From positions 62,001-126,000 of the forward strand of contig JAEWBN010000016.1 of NCBI GenBank assembly GCA_023391095.1: 64,000 nt of DNA. The letters run 5' to 3'. Shown here piece by piece: positions 62,742 through 64,000 of the stretch; positions within the stretch are counted from its first letter, which is position 1, and every line of letters begins with the position of its first letter. This DNA is from Pseudomonadota bacterium. Lineage in GTDB: Bacteria; Pseudomonadota; Alphaproteobacteria; Rhizobiales; Devosiaceae. Position numbers and translations under genes: made by a program. The notes beneath the pieces are model-generated. The model worked only from the letters and a program-made list of their open reading frames with translations. It searched no databases and was not told the origin of the DNA.

Positions 62742-63328
62742 GGGCGCGTTCGCTAGCCTGGCCTGTCCTGCTCATCCTGTCCGTCTCCGGCGCGCCTGTA
62801 GCCCAGGATAGCGCCTGGCAGACAACGGCCATTGACGCGGCGGTGCAGCATCACCTCGACAATCCCCCGGAGATTTGCGAGGCACCGAGAACGGCCTTGG
62901 CGCCAATTGCCGTTCACGATCTGCCTATCGGCGAGGATACGGCCGCGCGCGAAGCTGTCCTGGTTCAGTTGCCGTGCACGGCCGAGACTTCAGTCTATCT
63001 ACTCGCCGATGACGAGGGAACGGTTTCGGACATCCGGCTGCTGACACCCTTCGTCGCCAATACGGCGGAAATCGACACCGGCTTCGGGCCAGCCCGGGAT
63101 CAGGTGCGGATCGATTGGACGGAAACCCGCCAGGTGAGCCTCCCCACCTATGACGAGGGTGGCCGCGTCCTCTCGTCGAAAGTCCCCTGGCCGGGCGACG
63201 GCGGAAGCTACAGCGCAACGCTCTGGGGTTTTCGGGACGGGCGGTTCCAACTGATGCAGTTCGCGGTGGATGCCAGCAGCAACGGACAGGACGACCCTGA
63301 AATCCTGTTCAAGAGCCAGTTGTGGTAG
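62738..63328 (+). CDS. Exported protein, paralogue of 52978 gene
   Basis: 196 aa from GTG 62738 with AGGAGAGGAACA upstream. Signal peptide (LAWPVLLILSVSGAPVAQ). Motifs: IGEDTAAREAVLVQLPC, VYLLADDEGTVSDIRL, LWGFRDGRFQLMQFAVDASS, FKSQLW. Two Cys (EICEAP, LPCTAE). Second gene of the triad; function unknown. Confidence 0.78.
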   Translation: MRARSLAWPVLLILSVSGAPVAQDSAWQTTAIDAAVQHHLDNPPEICEAPRTALAPIAVHDLPIGEDTAAREAVLVQLPCTAETSVYLLADDEGTVSDIRLLTPFVANTAEIDTGFGPARDQVRIDWTETRQVSLPTYDEGGRVLSSKVPWPGDGGSYSATLWGFRDGRFQLMQFAVDASSNGQDDPEILFKSQLW

Positions 63329-63375
63329 GTCCGCCGCAACATGCCTTCGGATTTGTTCGAGTATTGGAGAATAGG

Positions 63376-63945
63376 ATGCGCTTGGTTTCAATGATTGCCG
63401 CCATCGCCCTGGCCGGCACGATGCCGCTCGTCGCCCAGGAAGATGTGCTGGGCCTTCCGGGACCCATCACCTTCCAGTCCCAGCAGTTCGAACTCGCCTG
63501 GAGTTCGCAGCCCTCCGACGCTTATCGCAAGCACGAATATGTCCCAGCGGGCCAGGCTGTCGAAACGTTCGAGGAGATGTTCCTTGTCGAGGCTGTCTCC
63601 GGTTCGCTGACACCCATGGAGGCCGCTGTCAGCCAGGTCCGGTCGCTGGAAACGCGCCGCGGTACGGACCCAGTGCTCAACTACGATCTGCTGGAAAACA
63701 AGGCGACGGGTGAGGTCATGCTCGATTTCCTCATCAGCGACCTCAGCGCCGAGCCCATCATCGAATGGAATGCCTATCGCTACGTGCCGCTCGACGAAGG
63801 CGGTGTGGGCCTCTTCGCCATCAGCCGCCGCGGCTACGGTGATGAAGGCGCAAAGGCATTCCTGGAAGGTCTGGGCGCAGTCCGCTCTGACTCCATCGCA
63901 GCGCTGGCGGCTTTCGAGGTGCCAGCCTTCACTCTGGCGAAGTAG
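63376..63945 (+). CDS. Exported protein, paralogue of 53729 gene
   Basis: 189 aa from ATG 63376 (GGAGAATAGG upstream). Signal peptide (SMIAAIALAGTMPLVAQ). Motifs: GLPGPITFQSQQFELAWSSQ, GEVMLDFLISDLSAEP, IEWNAYRYVPL, ISRRGYGDEGAKAFLEGLG. Third gene of the triad. Confidence 0.8.
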   Translation: MRLVSMIAAIALAGTMPLVAQEDVLGLPGPITFQSQQFELAWSSQPSDAYRKHEYVPAGQAVETFEEMFLVEAVSGSLTPMEAAVSQVRSLETRRGTDPVLNYDLLENKATGEVMLDFLISDLSAEPIIEWNAYRYVPLDEGGVGLFAISRRGYGDEGAKAFLEGLGAVRSDSIAALAAFEVPAFTLAK

Positions 63946-63957
63946 GGGTAGCGTAGG

Positions 63958-64000
63958 ATGTTTGCTCGCTTCAAGGCGCCGGTTCTGGCGCTCACTCTCG
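63958..64000 (+). CDS. Next gene of the exported-protein operon (partial)
   Basis: ATG 63958 with GGGGTAGCGTAGG upstream; the 14 visible codons (MFARFKAPVLALTL) look like a signal peptide start. It continues past the window edge, 12 bp after the previous stop. Confidence 0.5.
   Translation, partial: MFARFKAPVLALTL

Noticed and set aside
12744..64000. Second copy of the tRNA-Ser 3' end as attR
   Set aside because: Reading by eye I found no repeat of TCCCTCTCTCTCCG downstream in the window; a computed search of the genome would settle it.

Overview
The window is high-GC alphaproteobacterial chromosome. The gene order rplU-rpmA-GNAT-GNAT-obgE-proB-proA-nadD-rsfS-rlmH-envC-ctpA-polysaccharide deacetylase is typical of Hyphomicrobiales. 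Together with EcfG-type stress-promoter logic, the 'nutrient deprivation' gene trio and a BigR sulfide operon, this points to a Devosia/Pelagibacterium-like organism. The genus is an inference.

1-12.6 kb is core genome, almost all on the minus strand: ribosomal proteins bL21/bL27, ObgE, proline synthesis (ProB, ProA), NAD synthesis (NadD), ribosome factors (RsfS, RlmH) and envelope maturation (EnvC-like, CtpA, polysaccharide deacetylase). Two REP-like palindromic blocks and two clear terminators lie between the genes. A tRNA-Ser(CGA) gene at 12654-12743 marks the end of the core.

12.7-20.7 kb is mobile DNA: a tyrosine integrase next to the tRNA, a P-loop protein, an inverted-repeat region ahead of a MobC-like/relaxase pair, a coiled-coil protein and an HUH-type Rep protein. 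It ends against the remnant of a large serine recombinase, which itself abuts a truncated short-chain dehydrogenase. 21-32 kb carries the nutrient-deprivation/holin/DUF3618 operon with an upstream EcfG-type promoter, then broken genes (SRPBCC, HNH, HxlR), an FAD protein with a MOSC protein, and a four-gene FUSC-type efflux operon.

32.7-38.3 kb holds an unusual set: a PAS/LuxR-HTH/alpha-beta hydrolase fusion, a multi-pass membrane protein, a secreted von Willebrand A/PAN protein and a secreted Cys-containing protein. 40-45 kb is a plus-strand envelope/osmotic cluster (DUF305, DUF421, BCCT transporter, and a DUF2254 gene interrupted by one TGA codon). 46-50.6 kb is a BigR-type persulfide/sulfide detoxification operon with its divergent regulator and a twin AT-rich operator.

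51.3-64 kb is rich in small exported proteins of unknown function. Three of them, scattered at 53-59 kb, have clear paralogues in a compact operon at 61.6-63.9 kb, which looks like a duplicated, undescribed secreted module. A GAF-GGDEF-PilZ protein, a truncated sigma factor with its membrane partner, and receiver and WD40-like fragments also lie here. Across the accessory half I see many gene-in-gene junctions and a ~50 bp dispersed intergenic repeat with fixed internal spacing (four good copies and two weak ones).
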